Shown here: in pieces, positions 9,679 to 18,262 of the stretch
Numbering within the stretch: the stretch's first letter is position 1
Layout: the number at the start of each line of letters is the position of its first letter
Source of the DNA: Qipengyuania soli
Lineage (GTDB): Bacteria > Pseudomonadota > Alphaproteobacteria > Sphingomonadales > Sphingomonadaceae
Direction of reading: 5' to 3'
Assembly: GCF_015529805.1 (NCBI RefSeq)
Contig: NZ_CP064654.1
Coordinates: 62,001 to 126,000, forward strand
DNA: 64,000 nucleotides
Notes under the pieces: generated by a model
What the model saw: the letters and a program-made list of their open reading frames with translations, nothing else
What the model was told of the DNA's origin: nothing
Databases searched by the model: none
Made by a program: the position numbers and the translations under genes

Positions 9679-10575
9679 ATGTCCCGCACCCAGCGCCTCG
9701 TCGCCGACGGCATCCACTTTGCCGAAGGGCCGCGCTGGCGTGAGGGGCGGCTGTGGTTCTCCGACTTCTACGCTCACCGCATCTATTCTGTGAGTGAGGC
9801 CGGCGGCGACATGCGGGTCGAACTCCAGCTTAAGGGCGAGGAGCAATCCTCGGGTCTCGGCTGGATGCCCGACGGCTCGCTGCTGTTCGTCAAGATGCAG
9901 GCACAGGAGCTTTGGCGGCGCTGGCCGGACGGACGGCTGGAACGCCACGCGGACTTGTCCGGCATCGCCACCTTCTGGTGCAACGACATGGTCGTCGATG
10001 CGAAGGGCCGGGCCTATGTCGGCAACTTCGGCTTTGATCTCGACGCGGAGCTGTCGGCACGTGGCCCGGAGAGCGTGCTCGCCAACCATCCGACCACGCC
10101 GATGGCGCTGGTTGAGATGGACGGGACGGTCCGCTCAGCTGCGGGGAATGAACACTTCGGCTTCCCCAATGGCACGGTGATAACTCCCGACGACAAGACG
10201 CTGATCGTTGGTGAGACTCTGGCTGGACGGCTAACCGCTTTCGATATTGCCGACGACGGCTCACTCACCAATCGGCGTGTGTGGGCCTCGACCCTGCCGC
10301 ATATTCCCGATGGCATCTGCCTCGATTCTGAAGATGCGATCTGGATCGCGGATCCGCTGGCGCCACGGTGCGTGCGGATAGCGGAAGGCGGTGAGGTTCT
10401 CGAAATCGTCGAGACCGAGGGTCTCAATTGCTACGCCTGCATGCTTGGCGGAGCGGACGGGCGCACGTTGTTCACGCTGACGGCGCCTTCTTCGCATCGC
10501 GAACATGCAAGTGCCGAAAAGGCTGGCCGAATCTACGCCTGCACCGTCGATGTGGGGCGCGCCGGTCTCCCCTGA
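9679..10575 (+). CDS. SMP-30/gluconolactonase/LRE family protein
   Basis: A 298-residue six-bladed beta-propeller hydrolase of the SMP-30/gluconolactonase family, a metal-dependent lactonase group. Family blocks include the N-terminal FAEGPRWREGRLWFSDF, the FWCNDMVVDAKGRAYVGNFG metal/substrate segment, FPNGTVITPDDKTLIVGET and PDGICLDSEDAIWIADP. It starts 12 bp after the SDR gene and probably opens a lactone intermediate in the same pathway. No signal peptide, so cytoplasmic. Confidence 0.9.
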   Translation: MSRTQRLVADGIHFAEGPRWREGRLWFSDFYAHRIYSVSEAGGDMRVELQLKGEEQSSGLGWMPDGSLLFVKMQAQELWRRWPDGRLERHADLSGIATFWCNDMVVDAKGRAYVGNFGFDLDAELSARGPESVLANHPTTPMALVEMDGTVRSAAGNEHFGFPNGTVITPDDKTLIVGETLAGRLTAFDIADDGSLTNRRVWASTLPHIPDGICLDSEDAIWIADPLAPRCVRIAEGGEVLEIVETEGLNCYACMLGGADGRTLFTLTAPSSHREHASAEKAGRIYACTVDVGRAGLP

Positions 10576-10694
10576 GCCACTGTCCAACGCTGCGGTTTCG
10601 GGAAATCACTTGCGGGAATCTCGCCTGCAAAGCTATTCGAGCGGCCTTGCACATGCCAAGGCTGGCAACGCTCCCGAGGAAGAGGTCGTTTATC

Positions 10695-11606
10695 TTGCGT
10701 AACAAGCCCGTGTTTTTCGCCAGCGCCGCTGCCTGCTGTGCCCTGCTCGCATCTTGCGGCGGGGGCGATAGCGCAACGCCAACTCCGACCCCGACTTCGA
10801 CTGGAACGCCGACTCCGACACCGCCGACCACGATCGATTTCGATTTCACCAAGGCATTTACGGCCACGGCTTCGGGCACGTCTTTCAACTATGCCTACTT
10901 CGCTCCGACCGGTGGATATGAAGTCTGGAGCGAAGGATCGCGACGCGGTGGGGAGGCGAAGATCACCTTTGCTGTCTCGCCAGAGAGCGTGACGCTGGAA
11001 TGGCCAGACCCTTCGACTCTCACGACTTTCTCTGCGGCTGACCTGCTCACCGCCTCGCCGACGCTACGGACTTATCGCAAGGGTAGCGATGGCCTATCGA
11101 TGGAGCTGCCCTTCGACAATGTCTTGCGGGTCGCATACGAGACCACCATTCCTTACACGCGCGAGACGGTGGCCGGAAACCTCCATGGTTACCGCTATTC
11201 GATCTTCTACAACACCGTGACCACGACCACGGCCATTGCATCGAACCTTGCTTACACGGGAACTGCGCAGGTGGTTGGGGGCAAGTCGGGTGAAACCCCG
11301 CCGGGCGTGTTCAGCTCGCCGGCGACGACTCTTACCGTCACCTCTAGCGACAAGAAGATCGCCGGAACGATCCAGGTCGTAGAGTCCGTTGCGGGTGCGC
11401 CCGTGGTGCGTGCGGCTCTGCCGATTTCCTCGACGTTGACCGACAGCGGTGTTTTTGCAGGCGACACCGAAGACACTGCTAACGCCTTCAAGGGCAAGTA
11501 TGTAGGGTCGCTCGCCGGGCCGGACCGCGAGGAAGTATTCCTGATCTTCGAAGTCCAGCACACCGATGGTCGCAAGTTCCTCGGCTCGCTGATCGGCAAG
11601 CGATAG
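10695..11606 (+). CDS. putative lipoprotein with Thr/Pro-rich linker, unknown function
   Basis: I do not recognise the family. The TTG at 10695 is favoured because GAGGAAGAGG lies about 9 bases upstream. It gives MRNKPVFFASAAACCALL followed by the lipobox LASC, so a lipoprotein signal peptide with Cys near residue 22. An ATG 42 bases upstream (10653) is in frame but has no ribosome site. After the lipid-anchor Cys come a Gly run and a low-complexity Thr-Pro linker (about residues 30-47), then a roughly 250-residue domain probably rich in beta strands. Similar-looking proteins in Erythrobacteraceae resemble transferrin-binding-protein-like beta-barrels, but I cannot confirm this. Confidence 0.7.
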   Translation: MRNKPVFFASAAACCALLASCGGGDSATPTPTPTSTGTPTPTPPTTIDFDFTKAFTATASGTSFNYAYFAPTGGYEVWSEGSRRGGEAKITFAVSPESVTLEWPDPSTLTTFSAADLLTASPTLRTYRKGSDGLSMELPFDNVLRVAYETTIPYTRETVAGNLHGYRYSIFYNTVTTTTAIASNLAYTGTAQVVGGKSGETPPGVFSSPATTLTVTSSDKKIAGTIQVVESVAGAPVVRAALPISSTLTDSGVFAGDTEDTANAFKGKYVGSLAGPDREEVFLIFEVQHTDGRKFLGSLIGKR

Positions 11607-11611
11607 TCGCG

Positions 11612-11632
11612 CGGGCGGCCTAACGCCGCCCG
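11612..11632. terminator. stem-loop between convergent genes
   Basis: A perfect 8-bp GC stem (CGGGCGGC / GCCGCCCG) with a 5-base loop sits 6 bp after the lipoprotein stop and 8 bp before the gmk stop. It could serve both strands. There is no clear T-run, so Rho-independence is uncertain. Confidence 0.6.
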
Positions 11633-11639
11633 ACCTTGC

Positions 11640-12302
11640 TCAGGCCATAAGTTCCCGCACGAAGGGGATGAGTCCGGTTTGCCGGGTTCGCTCCATCCGC
11701 TCGGCTTCGAGAATTGCACGCACCTTCTCGAAGCACGCGTCGACGTCGTCGTTGACCACGACATATTCGTATTCGGCCCAGTGGCTGATTTCTCCGCGGG
11801 CGCGATCCATGCGAGCATCGATCACGTCTGCGCTATCCTGGGCGCGGCTTTCGAGACGGCGGCGCAGTTCGGCAAGGCTGGGCGGAAGGATGAACACGCT
11901 GACGACATCCTGCCGGTCCTTCTGGTAGAGCTGCTGCGTACCCTGCCAGTCGATGTCGAAGAGGAAGTCCTGCCCCTCCTTCAGCGCAGAACGGATGCGG
12001 CCCTTGGGCGTGCCATAGCGGTGCCCGAATACATGCGCCCATTCGTAAAAGTCGTCCTCCTCGACCATGCGGTCGAACTCGGCATCGTCGACGAAATAGT
12101 AGTGGGTTCCATCGATCTCGCCCGGACGCGGCGGGCGGGTGGTGACGCTGACCGACAGGCGGATTTCTTCGTCCGCATCCAGCAGCATGCGGCTGATCGT
12201 CGTCTTGCCCGCGCCGCTGGGAGAGGACAGGATGAACATGAGCCCGCGCCGTGCGAGGTTGGGTCGGACAGTGTCGCTGGTGGATGCAGTGGAATCGGCC
12301 AT
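11640..12302 (-). CDS. gmk: guanylate kinase
   Basis: Cytoplasmic kinase converting GMP to GDP with ATP. The P-loop SSPSGAGKTTISRML starts near residue 26. The GMP-binding region is VTTRPPRPGEIDGTHYYFV, and FLFDIDWQGTQQL plus the lid region with RRRLESRAQDS complete the fold. I start at MADSTASTS (12302); the frame is open 10 codons upstream, but the family does not extend there. At 220 residues it is slightly longer than E. coli Gmk (207) because of an N-terminal tail, common in alphaproteobacteria. Confidence 0.95.
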   Translation of the reverse strand: MADSTASTSDTVRPNLARRGLMFILSSPSGAGKTTISRMLLDADEEIRLSVSVTTRPPRPGEIDGTHYYFVDDAEFDRMVEEDDFYEWAHVFGHRYGTPKGRIRSALKEGQDFLFDIDWQGTQQLYQKDRQDVVSVFILPPSLAELRRRLESRAQDSADVIDARMDRARGEISHWAEYEYVVVNDDVDACFEKVRAILEAERMERTRQTGLIPFVRELMA

Positions 12303-12350
12303 GTGCGCCTTTGGGCCAAGGCGGCGGGTCAAATCAAGGCCGGGCGGGCC

Positions 12351-12731
12351 CTATTCCTCCGATTGCGCCTGCTCGATCAGTTGGGCATCGCCTTCGGCCT
12401 GCTGTTTCCGCTTCGACTTGCGCCGGTCGTAGAGCGTTTTCGCAAGCGCGCCTCCGCCGACGATTATCGCGCCAGGCAGGTTGCGTGTCGCCAGCCTGGC
12501 CAGTCCGAACGACACCACGGTCTGGCCCAAGGTCTTGTTCTGGATGATGTCCCGAGCCGCTTCCTTGCCGTAGCGGCCGCGCAGGAAACCCTTCTCGACC
12601 GTACGACGGACGATATAGGACCCCGCGCGGATCGCGACATCGGCCAGCATGAGGTTTGTGAGCGGGTTCTCGGTCGGGCCCGGGACCTTCGCGCCCTTTG
12701 TCGTGGGTTTGCGGTTTTTCCGCTTCGCCAC
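12351..12731 (-). CDS. conserved hypothetical basic protein
   Basis: A 126-residue protein I cannot assign. The N-terminus is strongly basic (MAKRKNRKPTTKGAK). A middle segment (RLATRNLPGAIIVGGGALAK) is moderately hydrophobic and could associate with membrane, and the C-terminus is charged (DRRKSKRKQQAEGD). It lies 4 bp downstream of sspB and 48 bp upstream of gmk on the same strand. That arrangement suggests co-transcription with sspB, but not a function. Confidence 0.65.
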   Translation of the reverse strand: MAKRKNRKPTTKGAKVPGPTENPLTNLMLADVAIRAGSYIVRRTVEKGFLRGRYGKEAARDIIQNKTLGQTVVSFGLARLATRNLPGAIIVGGGALAKTLYDRRKSKRKQQAEGDAQLIEQAQSEE

Positions 12732-12735
12732 CGGG

Positions 12736-13227
12736 TTACTTCTTGCGGCCGAAATCGACCGTCACGACGTTGGAGCCATCGTCGGTCTTGGGCGTGCCGT
12801 CTTCGGGGCCGTCGTTCTCCGGCAGTTCGGTCGGCGCCGGAGCCATGTCGGCGACGGTTGCCTGGAACTGGAGGCCGAAATCGACAGCCGGGTCGACGAA
12901 CTGGGTGATCGCGGCGAATGGGATGTCGAGTTCAGCCGGGACCTGATTGAACGACAGGCCGACGGAAAACCCGTCCTCGCGCACGTTGAGGCCCCAGAAC
13001 TTGTTCTGCAGCACGATGGTCATTTCGTCGGGAAACCGCTCGCGCAGGTTCTGCGGGATGACCACGCCGGGCGCATGGGTCTTGAAGGTGATGTAGAAGT
13101 GGTGGGCCCCCGGCAGTTCGCCGCCGGTATCCTCGATCTCGCCCAGCACGCGGCCGACAACTGCACGCAAAGCCTCCTGCACGATGGAGTCGTAAGGGAT
13201 CAGGCTGTCGGGCGTGTCGTCGCTCAT
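12736..13227 (-). CDS. sspB: SspB family ClpXP adaptor
   Basis: Alphaproteobacterial SspB adaptor, 163 residues, which delivers ssrA-tagged and other substrates to the ClpXP protease. The beta-barrel substrate-binding domain covers about residues 8-115, with HFYITFKTHAPGVVIP and FPDEMTIVLQNKFWGL. A Pro/Asp/Glu-rich flexible linker follows. The extreme C-terminus VVTVDFGRKK matches the ClpX-binding (XB) tail. It is divergent from hisB. Confidence 0.92.
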   Translation of the reverse strand: MSDDTPDSLIPYDSIVQEALRAVVGRVLGEIEDTGGELPGAHHFYITFKTHAPGVVIPQNLRERFPDEMTIVLQNKFWGLNVREDGFSVGLSFNQVPAELDIPFAAITQFVDPAVDFGLQFQATVADMAPAPTELPENDGPEDGTPKTDDGSNVVTVDFGRKK

Positions 13228-13304
13228 GCGCGCTAGGTGATACCCGAAGGGCGGCGGGTCAAGCGCTTTAAGCCTGACTTTACCCTTGAAAGCGGTTCAT
13301 TTCC

Positions 13305-13332
13305 TTGCGCGCGGACCTGCTTGGCCTATAGG
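13305..13332 (+). promoter_or_regulatory. predicted hisB promoter, possibly giving a leaderless mRNA
   Basis: A -35-like TTGCGC, 16-base spacer and -10-like TATAGG. The -10 ends 8 bases before the hisB ATG, so transcription would start at or within a few bases of the start codon. No Shine-Dalgarno sequence precedes this ATG, which agrees with a leaderless transcript. Confidence 0.45.
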
Positions 13333-13340
13333 CGACTGCC

Positions 13341-13934
13341 ATGCGAACAGGCCGTATCGAACGCAATACTGCGGAAACGAAGATTCTCGTCGAGGTCGAT
13401 CTCGACGGGACGGGCAAGTACGAGGTGGCGACAGGGATCGGCTTCCTCGACCACATGGTCGAACAGTTCGCCAAGCATTCGCTGATCGACGTGACGATGA
13501 AGGTCGATGGCGACCTGCATGTCGACCAGCATCACACGACCGAAGACAGCGCGCTGGCGCTCGGCCAAGCACTTTCCGCCGCACTCGGCGACAAGGGCGG
13601 GATCGCCCGCTACGGCAGCGCCTATTCGCCGATGGACGAAACGCTGGCACGCGTCGCGCTCGACATTTCGGGCCGCCCCTATCTCGTGTGGAAGGCCGGG
13701 TTCAGCCAGGAAAAGCTGGGCGAGTGGGACACCGAGCTGATCGAACACTGGTTCCACTCGGTTGCCCAGACCTGCGGCCTGACGCTGCATGTCGAACTGC
13801 TCTACGGCACCAACAACCACCACATCTGCGAAGCGATCTACAAGGGCTTCGCCCGCGCCATGCGTGCCGCGGTCGAGGTCGACCCGCGCAAGGGCGGGGC
13901 CATCCCGAGCACCAAGGGGCAATTGGGTGGCTGA
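13341..13934 (+). CDS. hisB: imidazoleglycerol-phosphate dehydratase
   Basis: Monofunctional HisB, 197 residues, dehydrating imidazole glycerol phosphate in histidine synthesis; no fused histidinol phosphatase. The two metal-binding motif sets are present: [14 protein letters not shown] with [18 protein letters not shown], and [11 protein letters not shown] with [18 protein letters not shown]. Binding of two Mn ions at these histidines is known for the family. First gene of the his cluster, overlapping hisH by 8 bp. Confidence 0.97.
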   Translation: MRTGRIERNTAETKILVEVDLDGTGKYEVATGIGFLDHMVEQFAKHSLIDVTMKVDGDLHVDQHHTTEDSALALGQALSAALGDKGGIARYGSAYSPMDETLARVALDISGRPYLVWKAGFSQEKLGEWDTELIEHWFHSVAQTCGLTLHVELLYGTNNHHICEAIYKGFARAMRAAVEVDPRKGGAIPSTKGQLGG

Positions 13935-14553
13935 GGTCGTCGCCCTCGTCGATTACGGCGCGGGCAATCTGCATTCGGTGGAGAACGCGCTGCGCAAGGT
14001 CGGGGCGTCGGTCACGGTCACTGCCGACCCAGATGTGGTGCGCGCTGCGGATCGCATCGTCCTGCCCGGCGTGGGTAGTTTCAAGGCATGTGCCGAGGGG
14101 CTTCATGCGGCGAAGGGCGTGGTCGAGGCGATGCACGAGCGCGTGTTCGTCGGCGGTGCGCCGTTCCTCGGCATCTGTGTCGGGATGCAATTGCTCGCCA
14201 CCAGGGGCCTCGAACACGCGGTCACTCCGGGGCTCGACTGGATTCCGGGCGAGGTGCGGTTGATCAAACCTTCCGACGAGACGGTAAAGGTACCGCACAT
14301 GGGCTGGAACGACGTCGCGCTGACGCCGCACGCGAAGTACCATGACCTGGTCGAGAACGGGGAGGCCTACTTCCTCCACTCCTACCACTTCCATGCCGAG
14401 AGCGGTAAGGACGTGCTCGCGATGACCGACCATGGCGGGGGGCTGGTGGCGGCAGTGGGGCGCGACAATATCGCCGGGGTGCAGTTCCATCCCGAGAAGA
14501 GCCAGCACTACGGGCTCGCCATGTTGGGCCGTTTCCTGGAGTGGAATCCGTGA
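13927..14553 (+). CDS. hisH: imidazole glycerol phosphate synthase glutaminase subunit
   Basis: A class I glutamine amidotransferase that supplies ammonia to HisF. I place the start at GTG 13927, giving 208 residues beginning [17 protein letters not shown] after the initiator; the frame is open further upstream inside hisB. The nucleophile Cys is in [12 protein letters not shown] near residue 83. The catalytic His-Glu pair is in [13 protein letters not shown] near the C-terminus. It overlaps hisB by 8 bp and hisA by 4 bp (GTGA). Confidence 0.96.
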   Translation: MAEVVALVDYGAGNLHSVENALRKVGASVTVTADPDVVRAADRIVLPGVGSFKACAEGLHAAKGVVEAMHERVFVGGAPFLGICVGMQLLATRGLEHAVTPGLDWIPGEVRLIKPSDETVKVPHMGWNDVALTPHAKYHDLVENGEAYFLHSYHFHAESGKDVLAMTDHGGGLVAAVGRDNIAGVQFHPEKSQHYGLAMLGRFLEWNP

Positions 14554-15278
14554 TCGTCTTTCCTGCCATCGACCTCAAGAATGGCCAGGTCGTCCGCCTG
14601 GCCGAAGGCGATATGGACCGCGCGACTATCTATGGCGATGATCCGGTAGCCCAGGCGCTGACCTTCGCCGAGGCAGGGGCGGAGCATTTGCATGTGGTCG
14701 ATCTCGACGGCGCCTTCGCGGGCGAGAGCCGCAACCGCGAAGTGGTCGAGCGGATCGTCGAGGCCTTTCCGGGCTATGTCCAGCTCGGCGGCGGCATCCG
14801 CAATCCCGAGGCCGTCGAAGGGTGGTTCGACCTCGGTGTCGCGCGGGTCGTGATCGGTTCGGCGGCATTGAAGGACCCCGAATTCGTCAAGGACATGGCC
14901 CGCGAATACGAAGGCGGCATCGTCGTCGCGGTGGACGCCAAGGACGGCATGGTCGCGACCGAAGGCTGGGCCGAAGTGTCCGACGTCTCGGTGGTCGACC
15001 TTGCCCGCCGCTTCGAAGATGCGGGCGTCGCCAGCCTGCTGTTCACCGACATCGGCCGCGACGGTCTGTTGAAGGGCGTGAATATAGACGCAACACTCGA
15101 TCTTGCACGCCGTGTAGACCTTCCCGTAATCGCCAGCGGCGGTGTTAAAGGACTGGACGACATTCACGTGCTTTCGCTCCACGCACGCGAAGGGATCGAA
15201 GGCGTGATCACCGGGCGCGCGCTCTACGATGGTCGGCTGGACCTCGCGGCGGCTCTGGCGATGGCGGCGCGGGCGTGA
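14550..15278 (+). CDS. hisA: phosphoribosylformimino-5-aminoimidazole carboxamide ribotide isomerase
   Basis: A (beta/alpha)8 Amadori isomerase of histidine synthesis, 242 residues. The GTG at 14550 overlaps the hisH stop as GTGA and yields [17 protein letters not shown]; another GTG at 14541 is possible but less likely. The first catalytic Asp lies in the PAIDLKNG strand. The phosphate-binding loops are VQLGGGIRNPEAV and VIASGGVKGLDDI, and the second catalytic Asp is in LLFTDIGRDGLLKG. Confidence 0.95.
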   Translation: MIVFPAIDLKNGQVVRLAEGDMDRATIYGDDPVAQALTFAEAGAEHLHVVDLDGAFAGESRNREVVERIVEAFPGYVQLGGGIRNPEAVEGWFDLGVARVVIGSAALKDPEFVKDMAREYEGGIVVAVDAKDGMVATEGWAEVSDVSVVDLARRFEDAGVASLLFTDIGRDGLLKGVNIDATLDLARRVDLPVIASGGVKGLDDIHVLSLHAREGIEGVITGRALYDGRLDLAAALAMAARA

Positions 15279-15541
15279 CCGTCGTGGCCCTCGGTTTGAT
15301 TGCGGCTTTGGTCCTGGCCATAATTGTTATTCGCGATCTGTGGCGCGGGAGCTCGTCGTTTGGCGGCTGGAATGTTCTGCGTAGCGAGACGCCAACGTGG
15401 TACTGGGGAATAGTGGGTTTTTATGCGTTTAGCTGCGGAGCCTTAGTCCTTTTGGCCGATAATTCTTGGCGGGAAAACGTTGGCTGCGGTCGCAGCGCCG
15501 AGGATCCATGTTCTGTCACGGTCCGGATTCAACCACGATGA
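15275..15541 (+). CDS. small two-TM membrane protein inserted between hisA and hisF
   Basis: I do not recognise this 88-residue protein. It has an N-terminal hydrophobic helix (about residues 3-20, [15 protein letters not shown]), a hydrophilic loop, a second helix (about residues 43-60, [20 protein letters not shown]) and a short Cys-containing tail. Its GTG overlaps the hisA stop by 4 bp, and its stop overlaps the hisF ATG by 4 bp (ATGA), so it is embedded in the translational chain. Base composition is visibly less GC-rich than the flanking his genes. That suggests recent acquisition or relaxed constraint. Confidence 0.6.
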   Translation: MTVVALGLIAALVLAIIVIRDLWRGSSSFGGWNVLRSETPTWYWGIVGFYAFSCGALVLLADNSWRENVGCGRSAEDPCSVTVRIQPR

Positions 15542-16314
15542 CCGTCCGCGTTCGCGTCATTCCCTGTCTGGACGTGCGGGACGGGCGCGTGGTGAAGGGG
15601 GTCAATTTCGTCGACCTCAAGGATGCCGGCGACCCGGTCGAACAGGCGCAGGCCTATGACCGGGCGGGGGCGGACGAACTCTGCTTCCTCGATATTTCCG
15701 CGAGCCACGAGGGGCGCGGGACTCTGCTCGACATGGTGCGGCGGACTGCGGAGGTGTGCTTCATGCCGCTTACCGTCGGCGGCGGGGTGCGCAGTGTCGA
15801 GGATGCGCGCGAACTGCTGCTGGCAGGCGCAGACAAGGTCGCGGTCAACAGTGCGGCCGTCGCACGGCCCGAACTGGTGCGCGAGATCGCCGAGAAGTTC
15901 GGCAGCCAGTGCGTCGTCGCCAGCGTCGATGCACGCGCGGCGGTGCAGTCGGACGGCGCCTTTCGCGGGTGGGAAATCTACACCCACGGCGGGCGCAAGC
16001 CGACCGGGATCGACGCGGTGGAACACGCCCAGCGTCTAGCCGAACTCGGCGCGGGCGAACTCCTCGTCACCTCGATGGACGGCGACGGAACCAAGGAGGG
16101 CTACGACCTCGAACTCACCCGCGCGATTGCCGACAGCGTTTCGGTGCCGGTCATCGCCAGCGGCGGTGTCGGTACGCTCGAGCACCTGGTCGAGGGCGTG
16201 ACGCGCGGCCATGCCAGCGCCGTGCTCGCGGCCTCGATCTTCCATTTCGGCCAGCACTCGATCGCCGAGGCACATGCCGCGCTGCGCAATGCCGGCATCC
16301 CTGCCCGCGGTTGA
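15538..16314 (+). CDS. hisF: imidazole glycerol phosphate synthase cyclase subunit
   Basis: HisF, 258 residues, a (beta/alpha)8 cyclase that combines PRFAR with ammonia from HisH to give IGP and AICAR. The ATG at 15538 gives [21 protein letters not shown] with catalytic Asp in CLDVRDG. Other hallmarks are [41 protein letters not shown] with the second catalytic Asp, and [12 protein letters not shown]. The open frame upstream belongs to the overlapping small ORF region. Confidence 0.96.
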   Translation: MTVRVRVIPCLDVRDGRVVKGVNFVDLKDAGDPVEQAQAYDRAGADELCFLDISASHEGRGTLLDMVRRTAEVCFMPLTVGGGVRSVEDARELLLAGADKVAVNSAAVARPELVREIAEKFGSQCVVASVDARAAVQSDGAFRGWEIYTHGGRKPTGIDAVEHAQRLAELGAGELLVTSMDGDGTKEGYDLELTRAIADSVSVPVIASGGVGTLEHLVEGVTRGHASAVLAASIFHFGQHSIAEAHAALRNAGIPARG

Positions 16315-16345
16315 CCGCACAGGCGCGCTGCAACAGATAGGGCCG

Positions 16346-16660
16346 ATGGACACGCTCTCCCGCCTCGAAGCGACGATCGCTTCCCGCCGCAATGCCGATC
16401 CTGCGTCGAGCTATGTGGCGCAGCTCAACCATCGCGGGCTTGCAGTCATGGCGCGCAAGCTGGGCGAGGAAGCGGTCGAGACCATCACTGCCGCGCTCGC
16501 GGGCGAACGCGAAGAACTGGTGGGGGAGGCGGCCGACGTATTGTTCCACCTCATGGTCCTGCTCGGCGCAAAGGACGTGACGCTGGCCGAAGTGCTTGCC
16601 GAGCTCGACCGGCGCGAAGGCACGTCCGGCCTCGCGGAAAAGGCATCCAGGAGCGAATAA
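16346..16660 (+). CDS. hisE: phosphoribosyl-ATP diphosphatase
   Basis: HisE, 104 residues, hydrolyses phosphoribosyl-ATP to phosphoribosyl-AMP in step two of histidine synthesis. The all-alpha MazG-like metal-binding motifs KLGEEAVETI and REELVGEAADVLFHLMVLL are complete. The ATG at 16346 gives the family N-terminus MDTLSRLEATI. The stop shares a base with the next start (TAATG), so the HIT gene is coupled. A separate hisI is not in the window. Confidence 0.94.
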   Translation: MDTLSRLEATIASRRNADPASSYVAQLNHRGLAVMARKLGEEAVETITAALAGEREELVGEAADVLFHLMVLLGAKDVTLAEVLAELDRREGTSGLAEKASRSE

Positions 16661-17040
16661 TGCCCATCGACCCGACCCTGCCCTACGACGACAACAACAT
16701 CTTCGCGAAGATCCTGCGCGGCGAAATCCCTTCGACCAAGGTGTACGAGGACGAGTGGGCCTATGCCTTCGAGGACATCAACCCGCAGGCCGAAATCCAT
16801 ACGCTGGTGGTGCCCAAGGGCCGTTATGTCAGCTGGGACGACTTCAGCGCCAGGGCGAGTGCGGAGGAAATCGCGGGCTTCGTCCGCGCGGTCGGCAATG
16901 TCGCGCGCGACAAGGGGCTGGTCGAGCCCGGCTATCGCATGATGGCCAATATCGGTGCGCATGGGGGGCAGGAAGTTCCCCACCTCCACGTGCATATCTT
17001 CGGCGGACAGCCGCTCGGGCCGATGATCTGGCGGCGTTAA
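16660..17040 (+). CDS. HIT (histidine triad) family protein, HinT-like
   Basis: A 126-residue nucleotide-binding hydrolase of the HinT branch, which hydrolyses AMP-lysine and similar phosphoramidates in vitro. The N-terminal DDNNIFAKILRGEIPSTKVY is typical. The catalytic triad motif HLHVHIFGG is near residues 108-116. It is coupled to hisE by TAATG; the hisE-HIT link recurs in alphaproteobacteria. A 71-bp gap separates it from the tol operon. Confidence 0.93.
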   Translation: MPIDPTLPYDDNNIFAKILRGEIPSTKVYEDEWAYAFEDINPQAEIHTLVVPKGRYVSWDDFSARASAEEIAGFVRAVGNVARDKGLVEPGYRMMANIGAHGGQEVPHLHVHIFGGQPLGPMIWRR

Positions 17041-17111
17041 TCGCCCAAATCGCTCATTTCGTCGTTTGCGATTGCCGTGCGACTCGGCGCTCGTCTAATG
17101 CCGCTTGACGC

Positions 17112-17564
17112 ATGACCATGCCCAATCCCCCCGACGGAGTGCTCGACAAGGGCCGCCACCTGTATGCGGTGCGCGTCTATTACGAGGACACCGACCTTTC
17201 GGGCATCACCTACCACGCCAATTACCTGCGCTGGTTCGAGCGTGCGCGATCGGACTTGCTCCGCCGGCTCGAAATCGACCAGCGCGCGGCGATCGAGGCA
17301 GGTGAGGGCGCCTATGCGGTGTCCGAACTGACGCTCAAATACCTGCGCCCTGCCAAGCTCGACGATGACGTGCTGATCGAGACGCGCTGCACCGAACTCG
17401 GTGCCGCTTCATGTCGCATGCATCAGAAGGCGTGGAGGGGTGACGAATTGCTGGCCGAGGCGCACTTGCGCGTCGGCTTCGTTTCACCCGAGGGCAGGCC
17501 CAAACGCCAGCCCGAGGAATGGCGCGCGGCCTTCGCGCGTTTTGCCGCACAAGAGGACCAATGA
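17112..17564 (+). CDS. ybgC: tol-pal system-associated acyl-CoA thioesterase
   Basis: A hotdog-fold thioesterase of 150 residues. The 4-hydroxybenzoyl-CoA thioesterase-type motif YYEDTDLSGITYHANYLRWFERAR (Asp catalytic) is near residues 22-45. It is the usual first gene of the tol-pal operon and has been linked to phospholipid metabolism. The ATG at 17112 is chosen; an in-frame ATG two codons later gives almost the same protein. Its stop overlaps the tolQ start by 4 bp. Confidence 0.93.
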   Translation: MTMPNPPDGVLDKGRHLYAVRVYYEDTDLSGITYHANYLRWFERARSDLLRRLEIDQRAAIEAGEGAYAVSELTLKYLRPAKLDDDVLIETRCTELGAASCRMHQKAWRGDELLAEAHLRVGFVSPEGRPKRQPEEWRAAFARFAAQEDQ

Positions 17565-18262
17565 GCTCGACCGCCCTTCTCCTGATCGCCGCCGCCCCGA
17601 CGCGGCTCGACCCCATCCGCCTGTTCCTCGATGCAGACATCGTCGTCCAGCTGGTGATGACCGGACTGCTGCTCGCCAGCGTGTGGGTGTGGATGATCAT
17701 CGTCAGCTTCTCGATCCGCATGCGCAATATGCGTGCCCGCACGATCGAGTATGAAAGCGAATTCTGGCAGGCGGACAATTTCGACCGCTTCACGTCGGAG
17801 CGCGGCAACAAGGACATCCCTGCGGCGCGTGTGGCGCAGGCGGCGGTCGGCGAATGGCGCCGCTCCACCAAGACCACGGTGCGCGATCCCGAGGCACTGC
17901 GCGCCCGTATTGCTTCGGCCATGGACAGCCAGATCGCGCTCGAAGCGGACGACATTGCCGAACGGCTGAACTTCCTCGCCACCGTCGGCGCGGTCGCACC
18001 CTTCGTCGGTCTGTTCGGTACGGTCTGGGGCATCATGAACAGCTTCTTCCAGATCGGCGCGCAGGAAAGCAGCAGCCTCGCCGTCGTCGCGCCGGGCATT
18101 TCGGAAGCGCTCTTTGCCACCGCGATCGGCCTCTTTGCCGCCATTCCGGCGGTGATCGCCTACAACCGCTTCAGCCACCGCGTGGACCGTTACGAGGCGC
18201 GACTGACCCGCTTCGCCGACAAGCTTTCGGCCACTTTCAGCCGCCAGCTGGAGGCGCTCTGA
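17561..18262 (+). CDS. tolQ: Tol-Pal proton channel subunit TolQ
   Basis: Inner-membrane protein of 233 residues with three membrane helices, homologous to ExbB/MotA. With TolR it forms the proton-motive-force-driven motor for outer-membrane constriction at division. The first helix is around residues 25-48 (VVQLVMTGLLLASVWVWMII). The TM2/TM3 signature is LNFLATVGAVAPFVGLFGTV followed by GISEALFATAIGLFAAIPAV. The ATG overlaps the ybgC stop (ATGA). Confidence 0.95.
   Translation: MSSTALLLIAAAPTRLDPIRLFLDADIVVQLVMTGLLLASVWVWMIIVSFSIRMRNMRARTIEYESEFWQADNFDRFTSERGNKDIPAARVAQAAVGEWRRSTKTTVRDPEALRARIASAMDSQIALEADDIAERLNFLATVGAVAPFVGLFGTVWGIMNSFFQIGAQESSSLAVVAPGISEALFATAIGLFAAIPAVIAYNRFSHRVDRYEARLTRFADKLSATFSRQLEAL

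Noticed and set aside
10780..10840. Short ACTCCGAC-type tandem repeat
   Set aside because: It encodes the Thr-Pro linker of the lipoprotein and is explained by coding of low-complexity protein sequence.
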